The notes under the pieces: generated by a model
Seen by the model: the letters and a program-made list of their open reading frames with translations, nothing else
What the model was told of the DNA's origin: nothing
Database searches by the model: none
Assembly: GCF_000447205.1 (NCBI RefSeq)
Contig: NZ_AUWY01000123.1
Location: 1 to 64,000, forward strand
Reading direction: 5' to 3'
Length of the DNA: 64,000 nt
Source: Sphingobium ummariense RL-3
GTDB taxonomy: Bacteria; Pseudomonadota; Alphaproteobacteria; Sphingomonadales; Sphingomonadaceae
In this document: positions 53,782 through 63,081 of the stretch, one piece after another
Position numbering within the stretch: position 1 is the stretch's first letter
Layout of the letters: the number at the start of each line of letters is the position of its first letter
Made by a program: the position numbers and the translations under genes

Positions 53782-54159
53782 GTGCACAGGAAAATGGGCT
53801 TTGGCCTGGCAGCGTTCGCAACGGGCGCGGTGACGATCCCCGCCATGCCGAGCCAAGCGCAGAGCGTGCCGGCGCCGCCGGTCTTCAATGCCTGCCACGC
53901 CTGTCACAGCGTGCAGCCCGGCGGCAAAAGCGGCCTTGGCCCCAATCTCGTCGGCGTCGTCGGCCGCACCGCAGGCACTTTGCCCGGCTTCAATTATTCT
54001 CCCGCGCTCAAGGCGTCGAAGCTGAAATGGGACGAGAAGGCCCTGGACGAATATCTGGCCTCACCGACCAGGAAGGTGCCCGGCAGCCGCATGCCCATCT
54101 CCACCCCCGATCCGGCCAAGCGCGCGGCGATCATCACCTATCTTAAGAGCGTAAAATGA
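53782..54159 (+). CDS. Exported monohaem c-type cytochrome
   Basis: A 125-residue periplasmic cytochrome with a signal peptide ending PSQAQ, the haem-binding CHACH (Cys38, Cys41, His42), GPNLVGVVGR and a later methionine ligand in GSRMPIS. The start is a GTG at 53782 with GGAG upstream; the ATG at 53794 is possible. It leads the sugar operon and overlaps the next gene by ATGA, so it is the likely electron acceptor for the flavoprotein dehydrogenase coded downstream. Confidence 0.92.
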   Translation: MHRKMGFGLAAFATGAVTIPAMPSQAQSVPAPPVFNACHACHSVQPGGKSGLGPNLVGVVGRTAGTLPGFNYSPALKASKLKWDEKALDEYLASPTRKVPGSRMPISTPDPAKRAAIITYLKSVK

Positions 54160-55220
54160 CGGAGGCAAAGGGCGCGATGCGCGGCCCCGCCATCTTCCTG
54201 GCGCAGTTCATGGACGATGCCCCCCCGTTCGATAATCTGGACAATGCCGCGCGCTGGATGGCGCAGGCGGGCTACAAGGGTATTCAGGTGCCCAGCAACG
54301 ACCCGCGCTGCATGGACCTGGCCCTGGCGGCGGAAAGCCAGGATTATTGCGACGATCTGGCCGGCCGCTGCCGCGAGGCCGGCGTCGAGATTTCGGAGCT
54401 GTCGAGCCATCTGCAGGGGCAGCTCGTCGCGGTGCACCCGGCCTATGATGCGGCGTTCGATGCTTTCGCGCCGGCTGAACTGCGCGGCAAGCCGGCCGAG
54501 CGGCAGGCCTGGGCGGTCGAGCAGCTGAAGCTGGCGGCGGTGGCCAGCCGGCGGCTGGGGCTGAAGGCGCATGCGACCTTCTCCGGTGCGCTCGCCTGGC
54601 CCTTCGTCTATCCTTGGCCGCAGCGGCCGGCGGGTCTGGTGGAAGAAGCCTTTGCCGAACTGGGCCGGCGCTGGCGGCCGATCCTGGATGCGTTCGAGGA
54701 ACAGGGCATCGACCTCTGTTTCGAACTGCATCCGGGCGAGGATCTGCATGACGGCCTGACCTTCGAGCGCTTCCTGGCGGCGGTCGATGGCCACCAGCGC
54801 GCCAACATCCTCTATGATCCCAGCCATTTCGTGCTGCAGGCGATGGACTATCTGCAGTTCATCGACATGTATCACGATCGCATCAGGATGTTCCACGTCA
54901 AGGATGCGGAGCTCAACCCGACCGGCCGCGCGGGCGTCTATGGCGGCTATGCCGACTGGGTCGACCGGCCCGGCCGTTTCCGCTCGCTGGGCGACGGCCA
55001 GGTCGACTTCACCGGCATATTCTCGCGCCTGACCCAATATGGCTATGACGGCTGGGCGGTGCTGGAATGGGAATGTTGCCTAAAGCATCCCGAAGATGGC
55101 GCGCGCGAAGGCGCGCCCTTCATCGAGGCGCACATGATCCGCCGGCCCGAACGGGCCTTCGACGATTTCGCAGGGGGCGGTGACCCCGCCAACAACCGGC
55201 GCTGGCTGGGGCTCAGCTGA
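54156..55220 (+). CDS. TIM-barrel sugar isomerase/epimerase-like protein
   Basis: A 354-residue protein of the xylose-isomerase-like TIM-barrel group (AP-endonuclease 2 fold). Candidate metal ligands lie in FELHPGEDLHDG, ILYDPSHFVLQ, FHVKDAE and AVLEWECC. No signal peptide is visible, so it should act in the cytoplasm. Its start overlaps the cytochrome stop. In this locus it could isomerise, hydrate or cleave a keto-sugar intermediate; the reaction is not determined by the sequence. Confidence 0.88.
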   Translation: MTEAKGAMRGPAIFLAQFMDDAPPFDNLDNAARWMAQAGYKGIQVPSNDPRCMDLALAAESQDYCDDLAGRCREAGVEISELSSHLQGQLVAVHPAYDAAFDAFAPAELRGKPAERQAWAVEQLKLAAVASRRLGLKAHATFSGALAWPFVYPWPQRPAGLVEEAFAELGRRWRPILDAFEEQGIDLCFELHPGEDLHDGLTFERFLAAVDGHQRANILYDPSHFVLQAMDYLQFIDMYHDRIRMFHVKDAELNPTGRAGVYGGYADWVDRPGRFRSLGDGQVDFTGIFSRLTQYGYDGWAVLEWECCLKHPEDGAREGAPFIEAHMIRRPERAFDDFAGGGDPANNRRWLGLS

Positions 55221-55288
55221 CGCCGCAACCGACGATCGACACATGTCCCGACCGGAAGGCCGGCGGGACCAAATGGAGAGGAGCCGAC

Positions 55289-56581
55289 ATGACGGCGATT
55301 AACCGGCACAGACTTTTCTGGCTGAGCGTCCTGGCGCTGTTCACCGCCTCGATGAGCGCATCTTTGCGCGCGGCGGTGGCGAGCAGCCTGAAGGCGGAAT
55401 GGATCGACCCGATCGCCCCGATCGCGGCCGGCGAAATGATCGGCGCGGCTTTGGGATCGGCCTTCCTCGGCTTTTCCATCACCGTCTTCGTCGTCAGCGC
55501 CTTTCTCGATGCGATCGGCATCAGGCGCGTGCTGATTGGCTGCGGCATCGCCTTCCTGATCGGCACGACGCTGATCGTGGGCGCGGGCGGCATGGCGACC
55601 GGCATGACCGTCTATCACCTCGTGTGGCTGGGCATGCTCCTCTCGGGGATCGGCTGGGGCCTTGCCGAAGCGTCGATCAATCCGCTCACCGCCCGCCTCT
55701 ATCCCGAAGACACGACCCACCGCCTGAACGTGCTGCACGCCTGGTATCCCGGCGGCCTGATCGTCGGCGGCCTTGCAGGCGTGCTTCTCGCCTCGACACT
55801 TCCGTGGCAGGCGATCATGGCGCTGGCCTATATACCCGCCATCGGCGTCGTGCTGATCGCCACCACCACCAGCTTCCCGGCGCCGTCCACCACCGCAGGC
55901 AGCGGCGCGATGAAGGACATGATGCTGGAGGTGGTCCGCCGCCCCAGCTTCTTCATCTGGTTCGGCGCGATGTTCCTGACCGCTTCGTCTGAACTGGCGC
56001 CGGGCCAGTGGCTCGACGTCGCGCTCAGCAACCGGGTCGGCATGCGCGGCATCCTGCTGCTGGTCTATGTCAGCGCACTGATGTTCGTGTTCCGCCATTT
56101 TGCCGGGCGGATCGCCGGGCGCTTGTCCAACCCCGGCCTGCTCTGGGTATCGAGCCTGCTCGCCGCGATCGGCCTGTTCATGCTGTCGCAGGCGCAGTCG
56201 CCCGCCTCCGCCATCCTTGCCTCGACCATCTGGGGCCTGGGCGTATGCGCCATGTGGCCGACGATGCTGGCGTCGGTGGCGGAACGCTATCCGCGCGGCG
56301 ACGCTTGGGCGCTGGGGCTGGTCGGTTCGGCCGGCGCGCTCGCCAGCTTCTTCGTGCTGCCGCGTCTGGGCGAGATGTTCGACCAGGCGAAGGTGGAGCT
56401 GGCCGGTGGCCCCGAAGCCTTCACCCGCCTGACCGGGCCGGCGCTGCGCACGGTGGAGGATGCGGCCGCATCGCAATCCTTCGCCCGCCTGACCTTCGTG
56501 CCCCTGGTCCTGCTGGTCGTGTTCGGCCTGATCTGGCTGTCCGACCGGCGCGCCGGTCGCCGGGCGGAGGCCGTGGCATGA
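55289..56581 (+). CDS. MFS transporter
   Basis: A 430-residue transporter with about twelve hydrophobic segments and the cytoplasmic-loop region IGIRRVLIGCGIAFLIG after the second segment. GGAGAGGAG precedes the ATG at 55289. It resembles sugar/fucose-type MFS permeases and probably imports the product of periplasmic sugar processing. Its stop overlaps the next start by ATGA. Confidence 0.9.
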   Translation: MTAINRHRLFWLSVLALFTASMSASLRAAVASSLKAEWIDPIAPIAAGEMIGAALGSAFLGFSITVFVVSAFLDAIGIRRVLIGCGIAFLIGTTLIVGAGGMATGMTVYHLVWLGMLLSGIGWGLAEASINPLTARLYPEDTTHRLNVLHAWYPGGLIVGGLAGVLLASTLPWQAIMALAYIPAIGVVLIATTTSFPAPSTTAGSGAMKDMMLEVVRRPSFFIWFGAMFLTASSELAPGQWLDVALSNRVGMRGILLLVYVSALMFVFRHFAGRIAGRLSNPGLLWVSSLLAAIGLFMLSQAQSPASAILASTIWGLGVCAMWPTMLASVAERYPRGDAWALGLVGSAGALASFFVLPRLGEMFDQAKVELAGGPEAFTRLTGPALRTVEDAAASQSFARLTFVPLVLLVVFGLIWLSDRRAGRRAEAVA

Positions 56582-57492
56582 AGCTGTCGCGCAGAAACCT
56601 GATCGCCGCCGGCATCGCCGCGGCCGCCAGCCCCGCCATCGCTGCTGCGGCCGGCCAGGGATCCTCCAATGCCGCCCGCTTCTCGCTCGGCTACGCCCCG
56701 CACGAAGGCAGCTTCGCCAGCCGGGGCGGATTGCTGGAGCAGATCGCCTATGCCGCCGACCAGGGCTTTCGCGCCTGGGAGGATAATGAGGCCCGCAAGC
56801 GTCCGGTCGAACAGCAGGAAGCCATGGCAAAGGCGCTGGCGCAGCGCGGCATGACCATGGGCGTGTTCGTCGCCAGCATGCCCAAATGGGCGGAGTTCCG
56901 CCCGTTGCTGGGCAGCAATGACGACGCCGAGCGCGAAGCTTTCCTGGCCGACATCCGCACATCGGTGGAGGTCGCCAAGCGGCTGAACGCGAAACATGCG
57001 ACCGTCGTCACCGGCTTCATGGACCGCAAGGTGCCGCAGGATATCCAGACCGGCCGGATCATCGATTGCATGCGCCGCGCCGGCGATATCGTCGCGCCGC
57101 ACGGCCTGACGCTGGTGATGGAGCCGCTCAATACCCGGACCAACCATCCCGGCGTCTATATGCAGTCGATCGCCCAGGGCTATGCGGTGGCGCGCGGCGC
57201 CAACAGTCCGGGCGTCAAGATATTGGCAGACCTCTATCATGAGCAGATCCAGTCCGGGAACCTGATCCCGACGCTGGAGGCCTGCTGGGCGGAGGTCGGC
57301 TATATCCAGTTCGGCGACAATCCCGGCCGCAAGGAACCGGGTACCGGCGAGATCAACTACGCCAATATCGTGCGCTGGCTGCGGGCACGCAACTATGGCG
57401 GCGTGATCGGCATGGAACATGGCAATTCGCTGGCCGGACGCGAGGGCGAGGACCGGCTGGTGGCCGCCTATCGCGCCATCGACCAAATATAA
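56578..57492 (+). CDS. Exported hydroxypyruvate-isomerase-like TIM-barrel protein
   Basis: A 304-residue protein with a twin-arginine-type signal (SRRNLIAAGIAAAASPAIAAA) followed by a TIM barrel of the hydroxypyruvate isomerase type. Candidate metal ligands are in LVMEPLNTRTNHPG, LADLYHEQI, QFGDNPGR and IGMEHGN. Export by Tat suggests a folded periplasmic enzyme working on the same substrate as the dehydrogenase. The name reflects fold only. Confidence 0.87.
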   Translation: MKLSRRNLIAAGIAAAASPAIAAAAGQGSSNAARFSLGYAPHEGSFASRGGLLEQIAYAADQGFRAWEDNEARKRPVEQQEAMAKALAQRGMTMGVFVASMPKWAEFRPLLGSNDDAEREAFLADIRTSVEVAKRLNAKHATVVTGFMDRKVPQDIQTGRIIDCMRRAGDIVAPHGLTLVMEPLNTRTNHPGVYMQSIAQGYAVARGANSPGVKILADLYHEQIQSGNLIPTLEACWAEVGYIQFGDNPGRKEPGTGEINYANIVRWLRARNYGGVIGMEHGNSLAGREGEDRLVAAYRAIDQI

Positions 57493-57510
57493 GATGAGAG
57501 GAGGACGAGG

Positions 57511-58362
57511 ATGAAAATCATCCCGACTGGCTTTGCAGGGACGGGTATCGCGCTGGCCACGGCTCTGCTGGTGGGCACACCGGCGCAGGCGCAAGACAAG
57601 CCTGGCAAGCTGGGCTTCAAGGACACGCCGATCCTGCCCGGTGGCAACTGGCACGTCCATGATCCCGATCGCCCCGCCCCCACCGTCGTCACCCCGGCGG
57701 CACAGCCCGGCGGTGCGCCGTCCGACGCAACCATCCTGTTCGACGGCAAGTCGCTCGACGCATGGCGCGGCGAGCGCGGCCCCTGGACTGTGGAAAAGGG
57801 GATCATGACCATCCCGCCCCGCAGCCAGAGCGGCGGCGAGAACAACCTGATATCGAAGCAGGAATTTGGCGACGTCCAGCTGCATCTGGAATTTCGTTCG
57901 CCCAATCCGCCGACCAAAAGCTCGCAGGATCGCGGCAATAGCGGCATCTGGTTCATGCAGCGCTATGAAGTGCAGATCCTCGATGGCTATCAGAACCCAA
58001 CCTATGCCGACGGCACGGTCGGTGCGGTCTATGCCTGGAAGCCCCCGCTGGTGAACCCGTCGCGCCAGCCGGGCGAATGGCAGAGCTATGACATCATCTT
58101 CGAACGGCCGCGCTTTGCCGCCGACGGCAGCCTGGTCCGGCCCGCCTATGTCACCGCGCTGCTGAACGGCGTGCTGGTGCAGAATCATCAGGCGATGCTG
58201 GGCACCACCAAATGGCGTTCGATCGCCCAATATCAGGCCCATGGGGACAAGGCGCCGATCCAGCTGCAGGATCACGAAAGCCCCGTGTCGTTCCGCAACA
58301 TCTGGGTCCGGCCGCTGCCGGACGAAGCCATCGCACAGGATCTGAAGGGAGCAGGACAATGA
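57511..58362 (+). CDS. DUF1080 / 3-keto-disaccharide hydrolase family protein, exported
   Basis: A 283-residue periplasmic protein with a signal peptide ending PAQAQ and a concanavalin-like DUF1080 domain: TILFDGKSLDAWRG, WTVEKGIMTIPP, QEFGDVQLHLEFRSP, GNSGIWFMQRYEVQILDGY and VTALLNGVLVQNHQ. This family has been renamed 3-keto-disaccharide hydrolase because members cleave glycosides oxidised at C3. Coding next to a GMC dehydrogenase with its small subunit strongly supports that role here. Confidence 0.9.
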   Translation: MKIIPTGFAGTGIALATALLVGTPAQAQDKPGKLGFKDTPILPGGNWHVHDPDRPAPTVVTPAAQPGGAPSDATILFDGKSLDAWRGERGPWTVEKGIMTIPPRSQSGGENNLISKQEFGDVQLHLEFRSPNPPTKSSQDRGNSGIWFMQRYEVQILDGYQNPTYADGTVGAVYAWKPPLVNPSRQPGEWQSYDIIFERPRFAADGSLVRPAYVTALLNGVLVQNHQAMLGTTKWRSIAQYQAHGDKAPIQLQDHESPVSFRNIWVRPLPDEAIAQDLKGAGQ

Positions 58363-58922
58363 TGGACCGCAGACATGCGCTGGCGGGCATGGTCGCCATG
58401 TTCGGCGCCGGGCTGTTCGCGCCGCTGGCGCGCGCCGCCGGGGTGATGCCAGCCGCTGGCGTGATCGACCAGGGCGCGCCCAGCCTGCAACTGTTCACGC
58501 CAGATCAGCGGGCGCTGATGACCGCGCTGTGCGAACGCATCCTGCCGGCGACCGACACGCCCGGCGCGATCGAGGCGGGCGTCCCCGCCTATATCGAGAA
58601 ATTGCTGGCCGACTGGTCGGTGGCGGAGGATCGCGATCCGATCATCGCCGGCCTTGCCGAAATCGATGCCCGCAGCTGGCAGGATTACAAGATCCCCGCG
58701 ATCAAGGCATCGGCGGCGCAGCATGATGCGCTGCTGACCCTGGCGATGAACGACCAGATCCCCGAGGGCGAGGAGTTTTTCGAGGCGTTCCGGCAGATGG
58801 TGATCGTGGGCTATTACACGTCCGAGATCGGGATCACCCAGGAACGCGAATATCTGCCGGTGCCAGGCGAATATAACGGCGCCTTCCCCTATTCCCAGGT
58901 CAACAAGGTCTATTCCGCATGA
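58359..58922 (+). CDS. Gluconate 2-dehydrogenase subunit 3-like protein (dehydrogenase small subunit)
   Basis: A 187-residue protein with a Tat-type signal (MMDRRHALAGMVAMFGAGLFAP) and the family core FTPDQRALMTALCERILPATDTPGA, then YYTSEIGITQEREYLPVPG. In related dehydrogenases this subunit carries the signal for both itself and the flavin subunit, which lacks one. Overlaps with both neighbours (ATGA each side) support joint translation with them. Confidence 0.92.
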   Translation: MMDRRHALAGMVAMFGAGLFAPLARAAGVMPAAGVIDQGAPSLQLFTPDQRALMTALCERILPATDTPGAIEAGVPAYIEKLLADWSVAEDRDPIIAGLAEIDARSWQDYKIPAIKASAAQHDALLTLAMNDQIPEGEEFFEAFRQMVIVGYYTSEIGITQEREYLPVPGEYNGAFPYSQVNKVYSA

Positions 58923-59767
58923 ACCTCAACCGTCGTTCCATGATGCTGGGCGCCGGCGGCCTGGCCGCCCTCGCCGCCTCCCCCTTCGCCGCGCAGGCCG
59001 CCAGGGTCTCCGGCAAGATCGCCAGCGTCGGCCTGCAACTCTACACCGTGCGCGAGCTGTTCGCCGCCGATCCGGTCGCCACCTTGGAGAAGGTCGCCAA
59101 GGTCGGCTATCGCGAGGTCGAATTTGGCGGTGGCGGCTATGACGCCATGGACCATAAGCTGCTCCGCAGCACGATGGACCGGCTGGGCCTCACCTGCCCG
59201 TCGCTGCACATCGGCTATGACGCGCTGCTCGACAAGTTCGACGCCAGCGTGGCCATGGCAAAAACGCTGGGCGCGGGCACCGTCGTCCTGCCCTATATGG
59301 TCGACAAATATCGCAATGCGGAGGCGTGGAAGGCCGCGCTGGTCAACATCAACCGCTTCGGCGCGCAGCTCAAGGCCGCGGGCCTGGGCTTTGCCTATCA
59401 TAATCATGATTTCGAATTCACCACCAAGCCGGATGGCGTCAGCCTATTCGACCAGTTGGTGAAGGCGTGCGACCCCGAACTGGTGAAGATCGAACTGGAT
59501 CTCTACTGGGCCATCTATGCGGGGCAGGATCCGCAGGCGCTGATCCGCAGCCTGGCCGGCCGCATCTATTCCTATCATGTGAAGGATATGCGCGCGGACC
59601 GCAGCATGACCTCTGTCGGCAGCGGCACGGTCGATTTCGCCGCGATCTTCAAGCTGAACGCCATCGCCGGCGTCCAGCATTTCTATGTCGAGAATGACCA
59701 GGCGCCCGCGCCCTATATTCTCGACATCACCAAGAGCTTCCGGACGCTGCGCGCGCTGCGCTTCTGA
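58919..59767 (+). CDS. Exported TIM-barrel sugar isomerase/epimerase-like protein
   Basis: A 282-residue protein with a Tat-type signal (NRRSMMLGAGGLAALAASPFAAQA) and a xylose-isomerase-like barrel beginning VGLQLYTVRELF. Candidate metal sites are in YHNHDFEF, IELDLYWA, YHVKDM and FYVENDQ. This is the third TIM-barrel protein of the locus and the second with an export signal. It lies between the two dehydrogenase subunits, so it probably shares their substrate or product. Confidence 0.88.
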   Translation: MNLNRRSMMLGAGGLAALAASPFAAQAARVSGKIASVGLQLYTVRELFAADPVATLEKVAKVGYREVEFGGGGYDAMDHKLLRSTMDRLGLTCPSLHIGYDALLDKFDASVAMAKTLGAGTVVLPYMVDKYRNAEAWKAALVNINRFGAQLKAAGLGFAYHNHDFEFTTKPDGVSLFDQLVKACDPELVKIELDLYWAIYAGQDPQALIRSLAGRIYSYHVKDMRADRSMTSVGSGTVDFAAIFKLNAIAGVQHFYVENDQAPAPYILDITKSFRTLRALRF

Positions 59768-59809
59768 CCCCCACCTGCCTCAAGACAGAAAACTCCAGGA
59801 GAGGACATC

Positions 59810-61492
59810 ATGGCTTCGACAGACAGGTACGATGCGATCGTCATCGGTTCGGGCATCAGCGGCGGCTGGGCCGCCAAGGAATTGACGGAAAAGGGGCTGC
59901 GGGTGCTGATGCTCGACCGCGGTCATATGGTCGAGCATGGCGAGGATTATACCTATGACGGCAAGCCCGCCTATGAGGTGCCCGCCCGCAACATCATGCC
60001 CGACCCGCTGAAGCAGAGCGATTATTTCATCGCCCAGCATGGCTATGTCAGGCCCAGCAACCAAGCCTTCTATAATAATGACCGCCTGAACCCCTATGAT
60101 TATGGCGCGGGCAGCAAATTCTACTGGATCCGTCCCGGCGCCATCGGCGGCAAGTCGCTGATCTGGGGCCGCTGGAGCTTCCGCTGGAGCCCGGCCGATT
60201 TCGAAGCGAACAAGCGCGAGGGCATCGGCGGCGACTGGCCGATCCGCTACGAGGATCTGGCCCCCTGGTACAGCTATGTCGAAAAATATATCGGCGTATC
60301 GGGATCGCGCGAAAATCTTCCCTATCTGCCCGACAGCGAATTCCAGCCGCCAATGCCGATGAACATCGCGGAAAAATGGATGAAGCAGCGGCTGGAGACG
60401 CAATTTCCCGGCCGCAAGATGATCAACGCGCGCCTGTCCAACATCACCCAGGACAAGCCCGAGCAGAACCGCACCAAATGCCAGCTGCGCAACCAATGCG
60501 GCAATGGCTGCTCCTTCGGCGCTTATTTCTCGACCCAGGCGGTCACCCTGCCCGCCGCGCGCGCGACCGGGCGGTTGACCTTGCGGTCCGATGCCGTCGT
60601 CACCAGCCTCGATTATGATCCGGCGACGAAGAAGGTCACCGGCGTGCGCTTCGTCGATACCAAGACCGGACAGGCAGAGACCGTGACCGCGCGGCTGGTG
60701 TTCCTGTGTGCATCGGCCCTGGCCTCGACCCAGATCCTGATGAACTCGCGCCCGGCGGGCAGCGGCAAGAGCCATTTCGACAGCAGCGGAACGCTGGGCC
60801 GCTATGTCATGGATCATATCTTCCGCGTCGGCGTGAAGGGCGACATTCCCGGCATGGAAGAGTTCATTGAATATGGCCGCCGCCCCGGCGGCATATACGT
60901 GCCCCGCTTTCGCAACATCGGGGACGGCGAAGATGTCGGCTTCAAGCGCGGCTATGGCTATCAGGGCAGCGCCTATCGCGAACCTTCCAGGCCGGTCGGC
61001 TTCGGCGCGTCGATGAAGCAGGGCATGCGCAAATATGGCGGCTGGAAATTCGAGATGGGCGCCTTCGGCGAATGCCTGCCATATGAGGACAATCATGTCG
61101 CGCTGAACCCCGACAAGACCGACCGGTTCGGCATGCCGCTGATGCAGTTCCACGTCACCTTCCGCGACAATGAGATGCGGATGATGGCGGATGCCCGCGA
61201 ACAGGGCGAAAAGATGCTGCGTGCGGCGGGCCTGACCAACGTCACCAGTTCGGTCCGCGAACATGTGCCGGGCGACGCCATCCACGAAATGGGCGGCGCA
61301 CGCATGGGTGCCGATCCGCGCGCATCGGTGCTCAACCAGTGGAGCCAGGCGCATGACGCCGGCAATCTGTTCGTCACCGACGGCGCGCAGATGGCCTCCA
61401 TCTCCTGCGTCAATCCGTCGCTGACCTTCATGGCGCTGACTGCTCGCGCGGTCGACCATGCGGTCAAGGAAATGAAGGCAGGCCGGGTCTGA
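59810..61492 (+). CDS. GMC-family flavoprotein dehydrogenase (probable glucoside 3-dehydrogenase large subunit)
   Basis: A 560-residue FAD enzyme: AIVIGSGISGGWAAKELTEKG at the N-terminus binds FAD, and the C-terminal HEMGGARMG and SISCVNPSLTFMALTARAVDH carry the His/Asn pair expected at the active site. A CGNGC motif with nearby cysteines (KCQLRNQCGNGC) may hold an iron-sulfur cluster, as reported for related subunits. There is no signal peptide, so export with the small subunit is likely. With cytochrome and DUF1080 partners, C3 oxidation of glycosides is the best guess. Confidence 0.88.
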   Translation: MASTDRYDAIVIGSGISGGWAAKELTEKGLRVLMLDRGHMVEHGEDYTYDGKPAYEVPARNIMPDPLKQSDYFIAQHGYVRPSNQAFYNNDRLNPYDYGAGSKFYWIRPGAIGGKSLIWGRWSFRWSPADFEANKREGIGGDWPIRYEDLAPWYSYVEKYIGVSGSRENLPYLPDSEFQPPMPMNIAEKWMKQRLETQFPGRKMINARLSNITQDKPEQNRTKCQLRNQCGNGCSFGAYFSTQAVTLPAARATGRLTLRSDAVVTSLDYDPATKKVTGVRFVDTKTGQAETVTARLVFLCASALASTQILMNSRPAGSGKSHFDSSGTLGRYVMDHIFRVGVKGDIPGMEEFIEYGRRPGGIYVPRFRNIGDGEDVGFKRGYGYQGSAYREPSRPVGFGASMKQGMRKYGGWKFEMGAFGECLPYEDNHVALNPDKTDRFGMPLMQFHVTFRDNEMRMMADAREQGEKMLRAAGLTNVTSSVREHVPGDAIHEMGGARMGADPRASVLNQWSQAHDAGNLFVTDGAQMASISCVNPSLTFMALTARAVDHAVKEMKAGRV

Positions 61493-61565
61493 CAGCATCG
61501 CCCCACACCCGACGCTGTGCTGCGCCGCAAAACCGGCTATCAGGGGCCATGAGGACAAGCTTCTG

Positions 61566-62600
61566 ATGGCCAGGCGGCGGGAAAATGGCGTGACGATCCG
61601 CGCCGTGGCGGAACGGGCCGGCGTGTCGGCGATGACGGTATCCAACGTCATCAACGGCGCCGGCCGGGCCAGCGCGACCACGGTCGCGACGGTGCAGGCC
61701 GCGATCGCGGAACTGGGCTATGTGCCCAATCTGGCCGCTCGTCGTCTGGCCAAGGCGCGGGCGACGACGGTGGGCCTCATCTACAGCAACCGGCGCACGC
61801 CCTTTCTCGACGCGGTGCTGGTCGGATCGCTGCGTGCGACCAATGCCAATGGGCTGCAACTGATCCTGCGCGACGGCGATGGCGTGACGCTGGACGAGGC
61901 CGAACGCATTGCCCAGGAACTGGTGCGCAGCGGCGCCGACGCGCTGCTGCTGATCCCGCCCTTTGCCGAACAGTTGAGCGGATCGGCAATACTGCCAACG
62001 CTCGGCGTGCCCTTTGCCGCGATCGCCACCGGCACGCCGCTATCGGGCATATCGACGGTGCGGATCGACAATCAGGCGGCGATGGAGGCGCTGACCCGGC
62101 GCGTCATTGCCGATGGCCATCGCCGCATCGCTTATGTCGCCGGCCCCGATCATTACAGCGTGGTCGCCGCTCGGCTCGATGGCTTCTACGCCGCCCTCCG
62201 GAATGCCGGACTGCGCGTGGACGACAGCATGATCGTCGAACATAGCGCATTCGATCATGCGTCCGGCATGGCGGCCGCACAGATGCTGCTCGGCCGGCCG
62301 AACCGGCCGACCGCGATCCTGTGCAGCAGCGACGATCTGGCGGCGGGCGTCATTGCCCAGGCCGGCCAGATGGGGCTGACCCTGCCCCATGATCTGAGCG
62401 TCACCGGCTTTGACGACACCATCCTCGCCTCGCGCGTCTGGCCGCCGCTGACCGTGATACGCCAGCCCGTCGAGGAAATGGCCTTTCGCGCGACCCAGTA
62501 TCTGATCGGCGCGCTCGGCAAGGGCGGGATGCGCATCAGCGACGAGATATTCGACCATCAACTGGTTCAGCGCGCGTCAATCGCGCCGGCCAGCGCATAG
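61566..62600 (+). CDS. LacI-family transcriptional regulator
   Basis: A 344-residue repressor. The helix-turn-helix is VTIRAVAERAGVSAMTVSNVIN, the hinge helix is PNLAARRLAKARA, and the effector domain is a periplasmic-binding fold (VGLIYSN, FDDTILASRVWPPLTVIRQP). It follows the dehydrogenase by 73 bases on the same strand. The paired palindromes at 53740 and 63400 are its likely operators, so the locus should be induced by a sugar intermediate. Confidence 0.93.
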   Translation: MARRRENGVTIRAVAERAGVSAMTVSNVINGAGRASATTVATVQAAIAELGYVPNLAARRLAKARATTVGLIYSNRRTPFLDAVLVGSLRATNANGLQLILRDGDGVTLDEAERIAQELVRSGADALLLIPPFAEQLSGSAILPTLGVPFAAIATGTPLSGISTVRIDNQAAMEALTRRVIADGHRRIAYVAGPDHYSVVAARLDGFYAALRNAGLRVDDSMIVEHSAFDHASGMAAAQMLLGRPNRPTAILCSSDDLAAGVIAQAGQMGLTLPHDLSVTGFDDTILASRVWPPLTVIRQPVEEMAFRATQYLIGALGKGGMRISDEIFDHQLVQRASIAPASA

Positions 62601-62655
62601 GGCTTCATTGGGTGGCGAAGATCGCCGCCTTTTCAGCGGCAGGGGACAGAGCGTC

Positions 62656-63081
62656 ATGGAAACGAGTAGAAGGGAACTGGCGGCGATGATGGCATTGGGC
62701 GGCGCAGGCATGGCCCTGTCTTCGGCGCAAGCCGCAGCACAGACAGCGACGCCCGCGGTCCAGGCAAAGCTGGTCCATCATGTCTTCTTCTGGCTGAAAC
62801 GGCCGGGCAACCAGGCCGACCGCGACCAGTTGATCGCCGGGCTACGCAGGCTGCGCGCGATTCCCGTGATCCGCGACCTGCAGATCGGCGTGCCCGCCAG
62901 CACCGAAAAGCGCGACGTGGTCGATTCCTCCTTCGACGTGTCGGAACTCATGCTTTTCGACAATGCGGTCGACCAGAAGGTCTATCAGGATCATGAGATC
63001 CATCAGGCCTTCATCAAGTCCTGCGAGCATCTGTGGCAGAAGGTCCTGGTCTATGACATGCAGGTCGTGCCGGATCGCTGA
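62656..63081 (+). CDS. Exported Dabb (stress-responsive A/B barrel) domain protein
   Basis: A 141-residue protein with a Tat-type signal (TSRRELAAMMALGGAGMA) and a Dabb ferredoxin-like domain: KLVHHVFFWLKRPG, LRAIPVIRDLQIGVP, VSELMLFDN and the closing KVLVYDMQV. Dabb proteins are often found with sugar gene clusters; their role is unclear. The ATG at 62656 gives the signal peptide; the frame opens earlier without conserved sequence. Confidence 0.82.
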   Translation: METSRRELAAMMALGGAGMALSSAQAAAQTATPAVQAKLVHHVFFWLKRPGNQADRDQLIAGLRRLRAIPVIRDLQIGVPASTEKRDVVDSSFDVSELMLFDNAVDQKVYQDHEIHQAFIKSCEHLWQKVLVYDMQVVPDR